A DNA stretch of 64,000 nucleotides from Tetmemena sp. SeJ-2015 (GCA_027382625.1 JAJKFJ010020874.1:62001-126000); one strand, 5' to 3'. Counted from the stretch's first letter, positions 34,746 through 45,713 are shown. The notes: generated by a model not told the origin, from the sequence alone. Program-made: numbers and translations.

Positions 34746-36588
34746 AAGCTAAAAAACATGTTTCGCCCTGAAGAAAATTGGGGGCATTTTTAAGAAAAAA
34801 CCAAAAGGTTTTTGAAAAATTGGGAATGAACGGATAATAACAACAACTTCAACCCAAAGAATGCCATCCTCTTACTTGAATCTCAAGGGGAGGATGCAAA
34901 CTCAGATATTATAATTTTCACATCATATTTAAATTAATAAAAGATGAAGAAGTATCGATAAGTATAATTAGAGCTAGTCATACCCACTCTCAATTATTTT
35001 CAGCGAGAGAGGAGTTCTCTGAAAAGTTCAGCAATTTAGGAACAGCCAGATAGAAAAATGGAGCTCCAAATATTACGACAGGAGATGTTTACCTTATTTT
35101 TATAGTTTTTGAGCCCCTCGATAAAATAGTAGTAACATTCCATCTCTTAAGAAAGGTACAAGCAACAATAGCGTGCTCAAGTCACCTTCTAGACTCAATC
35201 AAAGTTATCAGTAGAAGACAATGCAGCAACTCAACCTCAAAGCAGAGCTTAAATTCTTATAGGAGTGTTATAATCTCATTTTTAGGAAATTAAGTTTAAC
35301 AGTAGCTAGGTGCTTTTGAAATAGGAACTAATGAAGCTGGAACTGCATTTGAACCTTGTAACAGAACACGATCCTCTTATGAAAAAGTAAATTCAAAGAT
35401 TAGATACTCAGAGACTCTTCCAAGATCACAGGCCTAATCGTTTTAACTATCATAACAGACTCTTCACTCACAAGAATGTAAATGAAAAGGCAAAGCAGTC
35501 CACTTAAAACGCTTCAAGTCAAGCAAAGAAGAAAAACATTCTCACAGTCACTCAACTAAATAAAGGAGGGGATGCGAAGAATGAAAACCCTTCGCCAAAT
35601 CTGCGCATCATGCTCAACAAGCAACTCACATAGTCAATTTTATTTTGAGTATGTTTTTATTTGTCAATGAATTAGGCTTTCATAGGAAACAGTGAACTAC
35701 CTAATACTCATAATAATCTTTCTACTGCTTTTCAATATAACTCCAAGGTGAATATGCTAACGAGTTAACCATTTATCACCCCTAGATCTATTTTTAATTT
35801 AAATTATAAAGCAGAGTTAACTATTAGGAACAAAGAATTAAAATGAAATCTTATTTCGTCTTACCTTGCTATTAGGATTAATTCTATAAGATCTGAGAAT
35901 CATATGATGAGCTTTGATTCTGACAACACTATTGACGGTGATGCAAATGACTTTACTATTCCTGAGTCTGAGAATAATCTATAGCTTCAAAGGGGAGGCA
36001 CAGGCGTTATGTCTCTCAACTAGAAATCTCCCTCAAGAAGGACTTCAAACGCGCTACCTCAACAAGATAACTAAATTAAATAGTAACAGACTCTCAAGCC
36101 TCTGAATAAGCTTTTGACAAACAACTTCGACTCTAAGAATCTCATGCCAGTTCCTTCAAGTGTCCGAACTCATGGCGGGGGGAGCAACGGAGGAACTACT
36201 ACTAATCAGCAAGCGCAAAACCTATCAGGAATATTCAACAACTAAAGCTCAGCTAATCCCAAGCTTCTCAACTAGAGCACGAGTGGCAATCAAAAAAAGT
36301 TAGCAGAATAATGGTGGTAACTTATTTGATAATGATCTATGGGGAGACAAGCACATTCAATTTCCAGACCATGTGAACTATTCTCAATCTTCGCTCTCAA
36401 ATTTGATTTACAACAAGATCAAAAGTGCTCCTCCCTTCTCTACTTTAGTTCTCCCAGATAGGCATATAGTTTTACCCTGCATAGTTATGAAACACCCTAT
36501 AAATATCACAGGAACACCTGGAACAATTCTTGAAATAGTAAATGGAAATATCATATGCGACTTTAGAGAATACCTCAAAGAAAATGCA
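33488..36588 (+). CDS. Right-handed beta-helix protein, N-terminal half of a scrambled gene
   Basis: The ATG at 33488 opens MNNPNS. Removing the IES at 33500-33549 continues KNQERKNQMMASVQHN. A long Asn/Ser/Gln-rich region follows (for example DLNFGIAQNHLPVSGSG, NSRQRNPSYASIQTIKA). The last part is the start of the helix domain: STLVLPDRHIVLPCIVMKHP, NITGTPGTILEIVNGNIICD. Such a cap is followed in related proteins by many Asn-rich coils, which here lie on the opposite strand at 30935-33135. The coding ends at the pointer CAAAGAAAATGCA (36576-36588) without a stop. An AT/GC homopolymer patch (34570-34790) interrupts the frame. Other IESs, near 34180-34250 and 35080-36300, were not resolved. 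Confidence 0.75.
33500..33549. other. IES, pointer AACTCCAA
   Basis: A 50-bp insertion with an 8-bp direct repeat at 33500 and 33550. It carries an in-frame TGA. Excision joins MNNPNS to KNQERKNQ. Confidence 0.88.
36576..36588 (+). other. Scrambling pointer, 5' partner of 33123-33135
   Basis: CAAAGAAAATGCA closes the plus-strand half of the beta-helix gene. Downstream of it the local frame reaches a TGA within 20 bases, as expected if the rest is eliminated DNA. Confidence 0.8.
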
Positions 36589-36767
36589 TATGCAAAATAC
36601 TAATGATAATATTGCTTAATGGAAAATTTCTTTTTTGGTATATTATATAGTGTGATTATATTTTTACTAGTAGAATTCATTGATTATGAGAAAATCAGGA
36701 TTATTAATTTAGCAACGATTTCCAAGAATCTGCAAATAGATTTCTAAAAATAATTGTTTTGCTTCTT

Positions 36768-37511
36768 ATGAATGAACCTTTGATCGGAAGACCGACTAAG
36801 CAAGAATACAGATACTACGAGCGAGCTTCTCGCTTCGATCGACCTCGCTTTGATTTCCTCTCTTCTACTTTGCTGCAGATCCTACGGACTCTCTTCCTCC
36901 TAGTATTTATCGGGATTTACATTGCGTCTTTCTTTATGCAGCCCTTCTACGTGCACTATCTATATGTGTCCCACTGGGCCCTGCACTTCTCAGTGATAGC
37001 TTTGGTACTTTCAATTGCAGCAGCTAACGACAAACACAACATCGCCATCCGAGAATGGAGCCTCCTCACCTCAGAGCTTGCACTGACACTTTCAATAGTC
37101 AGTGCATTGATTTACTGGTCTCAGAGCAGAGATCAAGTGTACTAGAACATGGACTGGAACACCAAAACTGACAGAAACTTCCTCCTATACATAGCACTCC
37201 TGCACATAGGCACCTTGTTCATGAATGCTACGAATGTTATTCTCTCAGACTGTGCTTTTCTGACAAGAGACATAGGCTTTGTGATTCTGTTCGGAGTGGC
37301 TTTTGTAATCTTCCACTTTCTGGTGAGCAAAATAACTGGGGTGCCCCTCTACCCAGCTGCTGCCTGGTATAACTTTCACTCGATTATATCTGCGCTTGTG
37401 TTTCTGATAATTCTAGGAGGTATTTATATGCTGCTTGTGGGGCTCACAGCGATACTACCCAGAAAGGAAACGCACTTGCCAGAATCAGTCGAATCAAGAA
37501 TCAATTACTGA
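36768..37511 (+). CDS. Polytopic membrane protein, about 247 residues
   Basis: The ATG at 36768 gives MNEPLIGRPTKQEYRYYERA, then about six hydrophobic segments (ILRTLFLLVFIGIYIASFF, LHFSVIALVLSIAAA, LTLSIVSALIYW, FLLYIALLHIGTLFM, FVILFGVAFVIFHFLV, IISALVFLIILGGIYMLL). One TAG at 37143 is read as Gln between two otherwise open halves. It stops at TGA 37509-37511. The PLYPAAAWYNFHS segment between the last two helices recalls the FAR-17a/AIG1 and rolling-stone membrane families, but I cannot decide between them. No IES is needed, so this is a rare uninterrupted gene in the window. Confidence 0.72.
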
Positions 37512-37559
37512 ATAAATTCTACACACTCTTAACTTAAAAATCATCTCAACAGAATAATA

Positions 37560-40500
37560 TCGGCGTTATGAGCCTGTACAGAAAAAGTGAAATTTGATTG
37601 TAGAAGTTGTAGAAATAATCTTAGATTTATAGGTTCAAACTCTGATCTGCTCCATTTACGACGATAAATCAACGGTTGGGGTAATTTTATGGGTCTATTA
37701 TTCTTGCTTGCACTGGAGGGAGAACATATGGCATATAAATACATCTAAATAATTGTACTACGTGCTTTAAATATGGGTTATTCTGCTTTTCCTGTTCTTC
37801 TATCATCTATATTTGTCGTCTTATCTCTTCCTAACTATTCTATCTTCTTAGCTACTGTTCTAATCTAGACTGTTCTATGGCCAACTGAATATCTTGTTAG
37901 TTCAGAACTGGCTATCTAAAAAGATTTAAAAATACTAACTATCCGTGAGGGATGTACTCTCCCGCCTAAACTTGATAGTGGCTATTTTGATTTTAACCAA
38001 CTGCTTCTCCCATCACAGGATAGCCTACCGCTGCCTGAGCTCCACGCTCTGCATGTCAAAATCAAATTTTCACATTTTTGCGTATTTAAATTCCAATTAA
38101 TTTGCTTAATTTTCCTTTCTCACTTAGAATAAGATGTTGATATTAGGGCTGAGGATTTCTAGGTTAATTTCTTTAGTTATGAGCATTAGGGATATTGTTT
38201 CTGCGCATGAACTTCAAGCGGCGGTGCTTGACGTAGCAGAATACGAGAATTATGAGTAGGATTATGATTATCAGTCCACCCACTCCTACTGCAATTGCTA
38301 TTAGCAAAGTTCTACTCGCTATTCCAGAATCTGAATCACTGGATGAAGGTTAGTGATAAACAGTGCCGGCTGTTATATTATACTTCTCGCTAGTTATAAA
38401 CGCTAAATACATTAAACAGCCTATAAATTTCATATGTAAGAGTTTAATTCTGTAGTCACCTAAGCCCATCTTTTGCGAATTCATATCGTAAACTTAGTAG
38501 TAGCCTCTCAAGAAATTATCGCCCATGAGCCAATAGTTGACTCCAGAGCTGTTGTCTTGCATCAACTGCAGTTGGCATCCCGCATATCCTTTGTATGTTT
38601 ACAAGTACTAGAATAGATATCTATAAATGCCAGTCACATTATCTTTTTATAAGAATGGCTGCATTGAGAACATTTATCCTCCGAGGGATAGTGTAATGGT
38701 TGGGTAGCTGGTATCGGAACTGCTCGTGCATGCGCAAAATATGTAGCCAGAATCGGTCCAGCAAGTTCGTCCTGATTTAATTGCGTTCAAAACTTGAGTG
38801 TACTCACTACCTGGAATGTAAGTCAGAGAGGTGCCTGAGTCCAGAATCGCATCGGTGCTGATCGTCTAGGAAATGAGAGTGCCTCCAACAGTTATGTTTT
38901 TAAGGGACACTTGCCAGTGATAAGGAGAGGATAGAGACATCCATTGCAAAGAACCATAGGTTGAGTCGCTAGGGGTCAAGTAAAATTATTGGGATAATTA
39001 GCAAACTTGGATTAATGTTTTTAAGTTTAGGTTCCCAGCCAAAGTCTGGAAGTTTAACTCATAGTACCAATAAAAAGGGTGAAACCGTAAGTGCCGATCT
39101 GGCCCTAATTGTAGAGCTATTAGACGAATAAATCCTGAGACTTTGATCCGATTTTGGAGACACTCAGCCCAACTAAGCCGTCACTCTCTAAGCTCTAAAA
39201 TGTTATAGGGATAACTAAGTATATTTACGTGAACGTCACCACCACTATAGACAGAGAGATAGTTGAATTTATTGACTGAGAATTCGCCAGTTTGCACCAA
39301 AGATAAGGTCTCTTGAGCAACATAACCCTGAACATTACCTTGAGCGTACTAAAAATAGGATTATGATGATGAAGCTTAGTGGTGGTTATAGTAAAAATTT
39401 TGGATAATCTGAACTTACGGTGATCTGAGAAATCTGGTTAGTATTTACAAAGGAAGAAGAGTTAGAAGTGTTAAATCTATTCCCAGAGCACTAGTCAGTA
39501 GAGCAATTCAGACTAGGAAGCCATACCCACTACAAAGTTTAAATATAATTGGCTTGTAAGAAAGAAGTGATGTTAAGTTTAAACTTGCAAAAGGTTACAG
39601 ATGATCCGGTATCAAACATGAAGCTGAATTATTTTTTGGGGGTTCCAATATAAACGTAACCATAGTATTGAATGTTGTTATAGTTATCCAATTTCATCTC
39701 AATTGATGTCTATGAATCGAGATCTCTCTAGTCATCGTTCATTAAGGCTATAATTCCCATGAGTATTGAACAACAATAAATAATAGTGAACAACAATAAA
39801 TAATAGTATACTTACTTTCATCATTTCTATCTCTCGCCTACTAGCTATTTCTAAACCAATTCAATCTCCTTCTGTTCCCAGAAACCTCTTTCTTCGTTAG
39901 CTCTATCTCAATATAGTCTTTTTTAAGAACTTATTGTTATTCTTAGTCCGTGTTCTCATTTCTGTTCAAGCCTTCACCTGATGCCAGTGAAGTTAGAGCT
40001 AGCAAGAGTATTAAATAGAATGCTTTATTGGAGTTGAGACATTTGCGTATAGAGGATAAGTTAAGTTATTTTCTGGTATCGAAAGGACATTAATTTCTCA
40101 TTAGAGCGAATAATATTTAATTATTCACGCTATCAGTCTATTATCAGAAGAGGTCTCTTTCTTGAATAAAGGATCTATTATAAAGAATGGAATTGTGTGA
40201 AGATATCTTTCAGATTGTGTGACAGATAATTGAGCTAAATAATTTGCGTGAAGAATAATTATACAATCGCAATACAATAGCTTTAATGGGTGAATATCTC
40301 AGCTCTCCTAAAAAAGATAAAAACTCCATTGACGGGGGTAACACCTAAGTAAGTATCCTCGCTTATAGGAGCTGATAGAAGCTGAAATTTTTTGTCCTCA
40401 GTGTGTTGAGAGCTAAAAATGATTCTTTATATAGTTGAGGTACGGTGCATGCGGCATGCAAGGCTGGAGAAAAACCATGGAGGACTCTCATGTGACCCAC

Positions 40501-41000
40501 CTAGATGTGATAGAGGGAGAGATATCTGTGTTTGGTGTCTTTGATGGACATGGAGGGTGTGAAGTGGCGCGGTTTGTAGAGAATCATCTGGTGGACGAGT
40601 TGAAGAAAAATGATAATTTCAAGAAAGGAAACTACAGATAAGCACTGATAGACGTGTTTTTGCAGCTGGATAAAATGCTATTGACTGAGGCTGGAAAGAG
40701 AGAGCTAGTTAGAATATCATAAAAATATGGTTCCATGGCTTAAGGAGGAGCGTTTGATGGCGGGGACTTAGCTGTGCAAGCTGGGTGCACAGCATGTGTC
40801 GCTATTATCACTAAAAATGAGGTATACGTGGCCAATGCAGGTGATACTAGATGTGTAATAGCAGCAAAGGGAAGAGCGAAAGATCTGTCCACTGATCATA
40901 AACCAGACCTACCAAATGAGAAGAGAAGAATTCAGAGAGCAAATGGATTTGTAGAAGAAGGGCGTGTAAATGGCATTATAGCAATTAGTAGAGCAATTGG
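37560..41000. repeat. Segmental duplication, better-preserved copy
   Basis: Collinear with 20985-24930: conserved flank at 37560-38030, aspartyl protease on minus, PP2C on plus. The flank retains ACTATCCGTGAGGG and a 130-bp block similar to 21000-21140. Whether the flank codes for anything is unclear, since short similar peptides can be read on either strand. Confidence 0.85.
38062..40042 (-). CDS. Membrane-anchored aspartyl protease (pepsin family)
   Basis: A secretory or surface aspartyl protease. It has a hydrophobic N-terminal segment (FYLILLLALTSLASGE), a Lys/Arg-rich propeptide-like stretch, then the first active site YIGTPKKQFSFMFDTGSS, a substrate-flap region, the second active site AILDSGTSLTYI, and a C-terminal membrane segment (GLIIIILLIILVFCYV) with a short basic tail. 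Two GT-AG introns (ending before YAQGNV and before SLESDGLVGLSV) and two IES-like insertions (pointers AG and ACC) were identified. The only nearby ATG (complement 40040-40042) is one base out of frame with the signal-like segment, so the true start may lie behind an IES or the copy carries a frameshift. Stop TGA complement 38062-38064. Confidence 0.8.
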
Positions 41001-41550
41001 AGATTGGGAATATAAGAACTCAAATTTAAAACCCGAGGACAATATGGTGAGTGCTTTTCCAGAAGTAGTTGTGGAGCAGCTGAGGCCAGATCACGACTTT
41101 ATGATTATTGCTTGTGACGGTATCTGGGACTGCTTGACAAGTTAGCAAGCTGTAGATTTTGTGTATGAGACTAAATAGAAACTGCTCAAAAGATAATCAT
41201 AGTCACCTTCACACAGCCCGTCAAAAGTCAAGTCTCTAGCTTAGCCTGCAGGCCGCAAGAGCGTTGCCTCACCAACTAAGAAACCAGGCCTGCAACTTTA
41301 AAAAATGGGAACTGCACCCGGACAGAAAAACTCTTCTACAACTTTCGGCTAACTGTCAAATTAAAGCACAGCCTCTTCTTCAAATAACGCATCGCAAGTA
41401 GATCCTGCCACTAAGAGTAACGTCGTCGTGTCTCGTATCGTAGAACTAATGATGGATAAAATTTGTCCCTCGAACTTAGCTACTTCTGAGGGCTTGGGGG
41501 CTGATAACATGACCTGCGTCGTAATTGAATTCAATAAGGCTTCAGAGTGA
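40286..41550 (+). CDS. PP2C-type Ser/Thr protein phosphatase
   Basis: A metal-dependent phosphatase. The ATG at 40286 gives MGEYLSSPKKDKNS, the usual PP2C start. The intron at 40349-40434 (GTAAGT...ATATAG) leads to QLRYGACGMQGWRKTMEDSH. Metal-binding motifs follow in order: TMED, VFDGHGG, IACDGIWD and GADNMTCV. The region VANAGDTRCV and ISRAIGDWEYK is also typical. A Ser/Gln/Lys-rich insert of about 75 residues lies between the last two metal motifs (41150-41430). It stops at TGA 41548-41550. No IES is needed. TAA and TAG are read as Gln at six or more conserved-context positions. The decayed copy is at 24283-24910. Confidence 0.95.
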
Positions 41551-42260
41551 GTTCGATTGGGCCGCTTAAATAACTTAAATGAAGCTCTCCTTGTAATCTT
41601 CGCATTCTAAATAAACAAACATCATATAATCAGAGCTTCAGTGCAGGTAATTATAATTATAGCCGAGAATTTAATAAAAAAGAGAATTAAATCAAATATT
41701 AAAATGGAATAAATAAGTTGCAGTTGAAATGTATCCAAATTGAATAATTATTACATCATTCGATTCAGCATAAAATTTTAAGAACTTTTTATCCTTGCAA
41801 ATTTTGTGTGGGAGCACTAAGTAAAAAAGTTATAAGTGACACACGCTTTGCTGAAGAAGATATTTGAGTTTGAGAATACTGTGCGCATCATATCTCCCTG
41901 ATGAGATGATTAAAGAAGAAACTCATATTAATTTTTGATAGGCTACCGAACAAGCTACAGATCAGGGGTGAAACTGTTAATTTAACTGCGACGAAGTTGC
42001 AACTCTCCATTTATTATTTGAAACAATCCCCGATTTTAATTTAATTTTCTACTATAATACTCCTATGCAACTGCTTATGCAAAAATGACAGCCCATTGTT
42101 CTAAATAATGTGATTAATTGACATAAAACTATGCAAAGTGTTATAGCAGTGTAATTTATGATGTCTAAATTTTCAGAGTTTTACTCGCTCACTCAGCCCT
42201 CGAGTTTTATTTATTTATTGGATATATGAGAGTAATAATTTATAAATAATTGATCTTTAA
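41551..42260. other. Intergenic, AT-rich
   Basis: A 710-bp gap between PP2C and the TMBIM gene. No conserved frame, RNA gene or repeat was recognised. Confidence 0.5.
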
Positions 42261-43044
42261 ATGGCAGATAGCTCAGGATTGCTTGGAAGAAACGCAGACT
42301 CTAAATTCTACGATGGCTAAGACCGACTTAACTTTGTGAGAAAGGTCTACAGCATACTTGGAGTTCAAATTCTGATTACCTCTCTCATAACTCTAATCCC
42401 TATGACTAACGATCACGCCAGACTGTGGATGCATGATAATTATGGACTCTTAATAGCTGCCTGCATTTTTAATATACAATAAATTTTAAAGAAGCATCGG
42501 TTCTATTGTTGTGAGTTGTGCGATGATCTGCTTCAGATAACTGACCAGAATGGTTCCTTACAACTACGTTCTGCTGCTTCTTTTCACTTTATGCGAATCC
42601 TATATGGTGGCTTCATGTGCAGCAGTTTCTGATCAAAGTGCTGTGTTGGCTGCTTCCTTTTCAACTGCTGCAATTGTGATTGGGATTACTGTGTTCGTAT
42701 GGTTTGCTAAGGTAGACTTCACTTTCCTTGGGCCTATCATCTTAATCATCGGTCTACAGATGGCTATGCTCTCTATCTTCATTTTCTTCTTCCACTTCAA
42801 GACCCTGAATATGATCTACTGCAGTCTGGCAGTGATTCTCTTCTGCTTCTATCTGATCTTCGACACTCAGCTCATCATGGGAGGAAAGCGCTATGAGATT
42901 GAAATTGACGACTACATCCTCGGTGCATTTATTCTCTACACTGACATCGTTCACCTAATTTTAAGTCTGTCAATGTTTAATAGTGAATCATTGTTATTGA
43001 TTATGATCTTCCTCTATTTGTTGAGAATATTCGGAGGCAGATGA
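42261..43044 (+). CDS. Bax inhibitor-1/TMBIM (lifeguard-like) membrane protein
   Basis: A seven-helix endomembrane calcium-leak family protein. The ATG at 42261 gives MADSSGLLGRN, then FVRKVYSILGVQILITSLI, IVVSCAMICF, PYNYVLLLLFTLCESYMV, AIVIGITVFVWFAKVDFT, and the family signature FDTQLIMGGKRYEIEIDDYI with LYTDIVHLYLLRIFGGR at the end. Two IESs interrupt it: a short one near 42468-42483 that shifts the frame, and one at 42954-43010 (pointer CCT) that is in frame and inserts 19 foreign residues into the last helix. After removal the C-terminus matches the family consensus. It stops at TGA 43042-43044. Confidence 0.92.
42468..42483. other. IES, about 16 bp, T-rich boundary
   Basis: Needed to join the first two helices of the TMBIM protein in frame. 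The boundary falls in T runs, so the pointer (TTT) and exact ends are ambiguous. Confidence 0.6.
42954..43010. other. IES, pointer CCT
   Basis: A 57-bp in-frame insertion between DIVHL and YLLRIFGGR of the TMBIM protein. CCT at 42954 and 43011. Confidence 0.68.
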
Positions 43045-43276
43045 ACAACAAACTACCTTTCTAAAGTGTTCTATATACTCTAAATAAGAGCGATACTGAT
43101 TCATTCTATTATTTGCTAATTCTAACAAGAATCTGATGAACCTCTCAAAGTCAATCTTAACTTATGAAAAGTCTTAAATTTTAAGATCAGAATTATTGGT
43201 AGAATTTTACTGTTCCTTTTTTATAGAAGAATAGTTACTTTATTTTTCTTCTTTGTGATATAAAATAAATTGTAAG

Positions 43277-44151
43277 ATGAATTCAACAGCTGCTTCTCAC
43301 TACCAGCAATAACAACAACAACAGCAACAATTCACTCAAGCCTATAATCACTCTAGCAGCTCTCAATCGCTCTAGAATTAAAGTTATCAACAGATGAATT
43401 AATAAAAACCAACTGCAAGCTATAGTCAGATGATGCAGTAATAGTAGAATATGAGTAATAAGTATATGGAGGCTCAGGCATCTGGCTCAAACCAGACTCA
43501 TAAAGAAAAAATTCAAACTGCTCAAGGAGATCACTCTTCTCATTACCTTCAACAGAATTTAACAAAATTTTATTCTCATATAATATCTTTATCAGAATGC
43601 AACTAGCTAATCACAATAGCAATTCATGCAATAGCCAATTGGGCATATGGCTGCAAGCAGCTAGGTCACTCCTTGCCAAAGAAAGGCAGCATGGACCATG
43701 GATGACTTCAAAAATATTCAATCAGTGGGCAACGGTAAATTCGGCAAGGTCTTTAGAGCTGTTGAACGCAACTCTAACAAGCAAGTTGCACTCAAAATGA
43801 TTTAGAAATCAGTCCTTGAGCAGTATGATTTCTTCCCTCATCATCAATACTTTATTTCCTACTCTTTGTTCATTCTTTCTCAAGTGAAGAAGGAGCTTGA
43901 GATTCAGTGGAGACTGAGGCACCCAGGAGTGGTGAGGATGTATGGCTATTTCTACGATGATAGCAACATTTACGTGATCATGGAGTACTCAGCAGGAGGC
44001 AACCTCTATCAACGCCTTAGGAAGGAGAAGTACTTCTCCGAGGAAAAAGCAAAGCATATCATCACACAGATCATAGGTGCTCTAGTTTACATGCACGAAA
44101 GAAATGTAATCCACAGAGACATCAAACCTGAGAACATCCTTATTATGGATA
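43277..44151 (+). CDS. Aurora-type protein kinase, N-terminal half of a scrambled gene
   Basis: The ATG at 43277 opens a Gln/Ser/Asn-rich N-terminus, then the kinase N-lobe and half the C-lobe: WTMDDFKNIQSVGNGKFGKV, VALKMIQKSVLEQYD, ELEIQWRLRHPGVVRMYGYF, IYVIMEYSAGGNLYQRL and VIHRDIKPENILIMD. The LRHPxVVRxYGYF and HRDIKPENIL stretches are close to Aurora kinases. Two IESs (43553-43592 and 43830-43868) are removed to keep the frame. Coding stops being kinase-like at the pointer TATTATGGATA (44141-44151), before the DFG motif. The rest lies inverted at 45935-46380. The sequence 44152-44400 after the pointer has no kinase content. Confidence 0.88.
43553..43592. other. IES, pointer CAGAAT
   Basis: A 40-bp insertion in the Gln-rich N-terminus of the Aurora-type kinase. 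6-bp repeats at 43553 and 43593. Excision puts the N-terminus in frame with the kinase domain. Confidence 0.85.
43830..43868. other. IES, pointer TTC
   Basis: A 39-bp in-frame AT-rich insertion between QYDF and ILSQVKKELEIQW. Removal gives the normal Aurora spacing between these elements. Confidence 0.6.
44141..44151 (+). other. Scrambling pointer, 5' partner of 46370-46380
   Basis: TATTATGGATA at the end of the plus-strand Aurora half. Its reverse complement is at 46370-46380. Joining yields PENILIMD then TEKMHVKLCDFGW without a gap. Confidence 0.93.
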
Positions 44152-44403
44152 AAAGAGAGTCATGTGCGTGCACACTAGGGTAAGTAAAAAAGAAGGACTA
44201 AATGTAAATCTGTTAGTGAGAAGAAGATATATTGGCTAAAGTCTCATTAAAGGTCGATTGAGATTATTTCCCGAAGCGTCTTATACAATCAACAGTTTAG
44301 GATCAGAATGAGTGAGCTGTTGAACTTCATGCTTCCCTTTTCATCAGATGATATCGGCCTGTCTCAATAGTTATGAAAAGTGGCTTTCTATTGCCTTAAA
44401 TGC

Positions 44404-45713
44404 TCATTGATACTACTTCTTGACCTGTTGGTTGTTGTAGTACTGATTGTGGTGGGACTGGAGCATCTTCTTTCTGATTTCCTTCTTTCTCTTGTGAATG
44501 TCTGCGTATAGCTTATTTCTGTACTCTCTAATGGAGAACTTCTGGTTATCATCGATGGGGATATTAATCTTCTTTCTGCAGTTAGGCTCGTCCTCCTCGT
44601 TGTGGAACTGAGCCACATAGGGGTGCTTTAAAGACTGCTCAGCAGTGAGTCTGCGATCAGGGTTAAACTGAAGCAAGTTCTTAAGAAGATCTAGGGCATC
44701 ATCACTAGCGGTGGGGAACACGTCTCGGAAACGCTTGGCTTTGCGAGGTGGCAACTGCTCAAGCATGGTCATGGCCAGAGGACAGTCGATGGCCTCGATG
44801 TCTTCCTGAGAGGGTCTTCCTATCAGCTCCATCACTCTGTCAAGCTAAAGATGATAAACAATGAAAGCTAGTTAAGAGTTGAGGTGCCAGGGAAGACAGG
44901 CTTGCCGAGGAGGAGTTCTGCAAGGATGCAGCCCATGCTCCACATATCTACTCCCTTGGTGTACTTGTTAGAGCCAAGGAGAATCTCAGGTGCACGGTAC
45001 CATCTAGTGGCCACATAGTCAGTTAGCAAGGGCACTGTGTCTGGGTCCTTCACATCCAGTGATCTGGCCAGACCGAAGTCACCCACCTTCACGTGGCACT
45101 CTGAGTTAAGAAGCAAGTTGCTTGGCTTAAGGTCACGATGAAGCAAGTTTGCGGAGTGCATGTACTTCAGGGATTTAAAGCACTGGTACATAGCCATAAA
45201 GGTTAAGAGTTGCATATGATCATGATTTGGAACATGATGTACTGCTTATGGATGTCTTCCAGGATATTCGCTCTAATAACTGCGTGCAGGTCAGTATCCA
45301 TGAAGTCGAAAACCAAATAAGTACAAATAGACATCTATACGTGATGATAGTAAACCAAGTAGATGTCTCTATCATTTTCAGCTCTGATAACGTTTTAGAG
45401 TCTGATGATGTTCTCGTGGCCGTTTAGCTCTTGCAGGAAAATGATCTCTCTGAAAGTTCTCTGTGCGTCGGTAGCATTTTAGAAAGCGTCAAAATTTTTC
45501 TTGAGAGCAACGATGTCCTTAGTCTTCTTATCAATGGCCTTCCACACAATACCGTAAGCTCCCTTTCCTATTGACCAATAAGCACATGCAAGATTAGCGA
45601 GAATAAATATTTTAACTTCTCTAAGGAGAGAGGAAGGTGATAGGTTTTAGCTTACCAAGTTTCTGAAGGATTTCATACTTCTTGAGGACGTGGGCCTCGA
45701 TCTCCTCAGTCAT
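44404..45713 (-). CDS. MAP kinase (ERK7/MAPK15-like, TDY activation loop)
   Basis: The start ATG complements 45711-45713. Motifs in order: [84 protein letters not shown] (T-D-Y phosphorylation loop), [28 protein letters not shown] and [20 protein letters not shown], ending KKQYQ at TGA complement 44404-44406. The intron at 45568-45655 splits the glycine loop. Three IESs with pointers (plus strand) AAGCTA, ACAT and AAACCAA are needed. The CD-region spacing and [11 protein letters not shown] resemble ERK7/8. The whole gene sits between the two inverted halves of the Aurora-type kinase. Confidence 0.93.
44842..44864. other. IES, pointer AAGCTA (plus strand)
   Basis: A 23-bp insertion in the MAPK gene, repeats at 44842 and 44865. 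Excision joins GTSTLNQ to LDRVMELIG. Confidence 0.92.
45188..45231. other. IES, pointer ACAT (plus strand)
   Basis: A 44-bp insertion in the MAPK gene, repeats at 45188 and 45232. Excision joins HKQYIM to [12 protein letters not shown]. Confidence 0.9.
45310..45351. other. IES, pointer AAACCAA (plus strand)
   Basis: A 42-bp insertion in the MAPK gene with 7-bp repeats at 45310 and 45352. Excision joins DRDIYLV to [11 protein letters not shown]. Confidence 0.92.

Noticed and set aside
37541..38190. A separate protein gene in the conserved flank of the duplication
   Set aside because: Similar short peptides can be read on both strands of the two copies, frames shift between copies, and substitution patterns do not favour one strand clearly. 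Left as a conserved non-assigned block.
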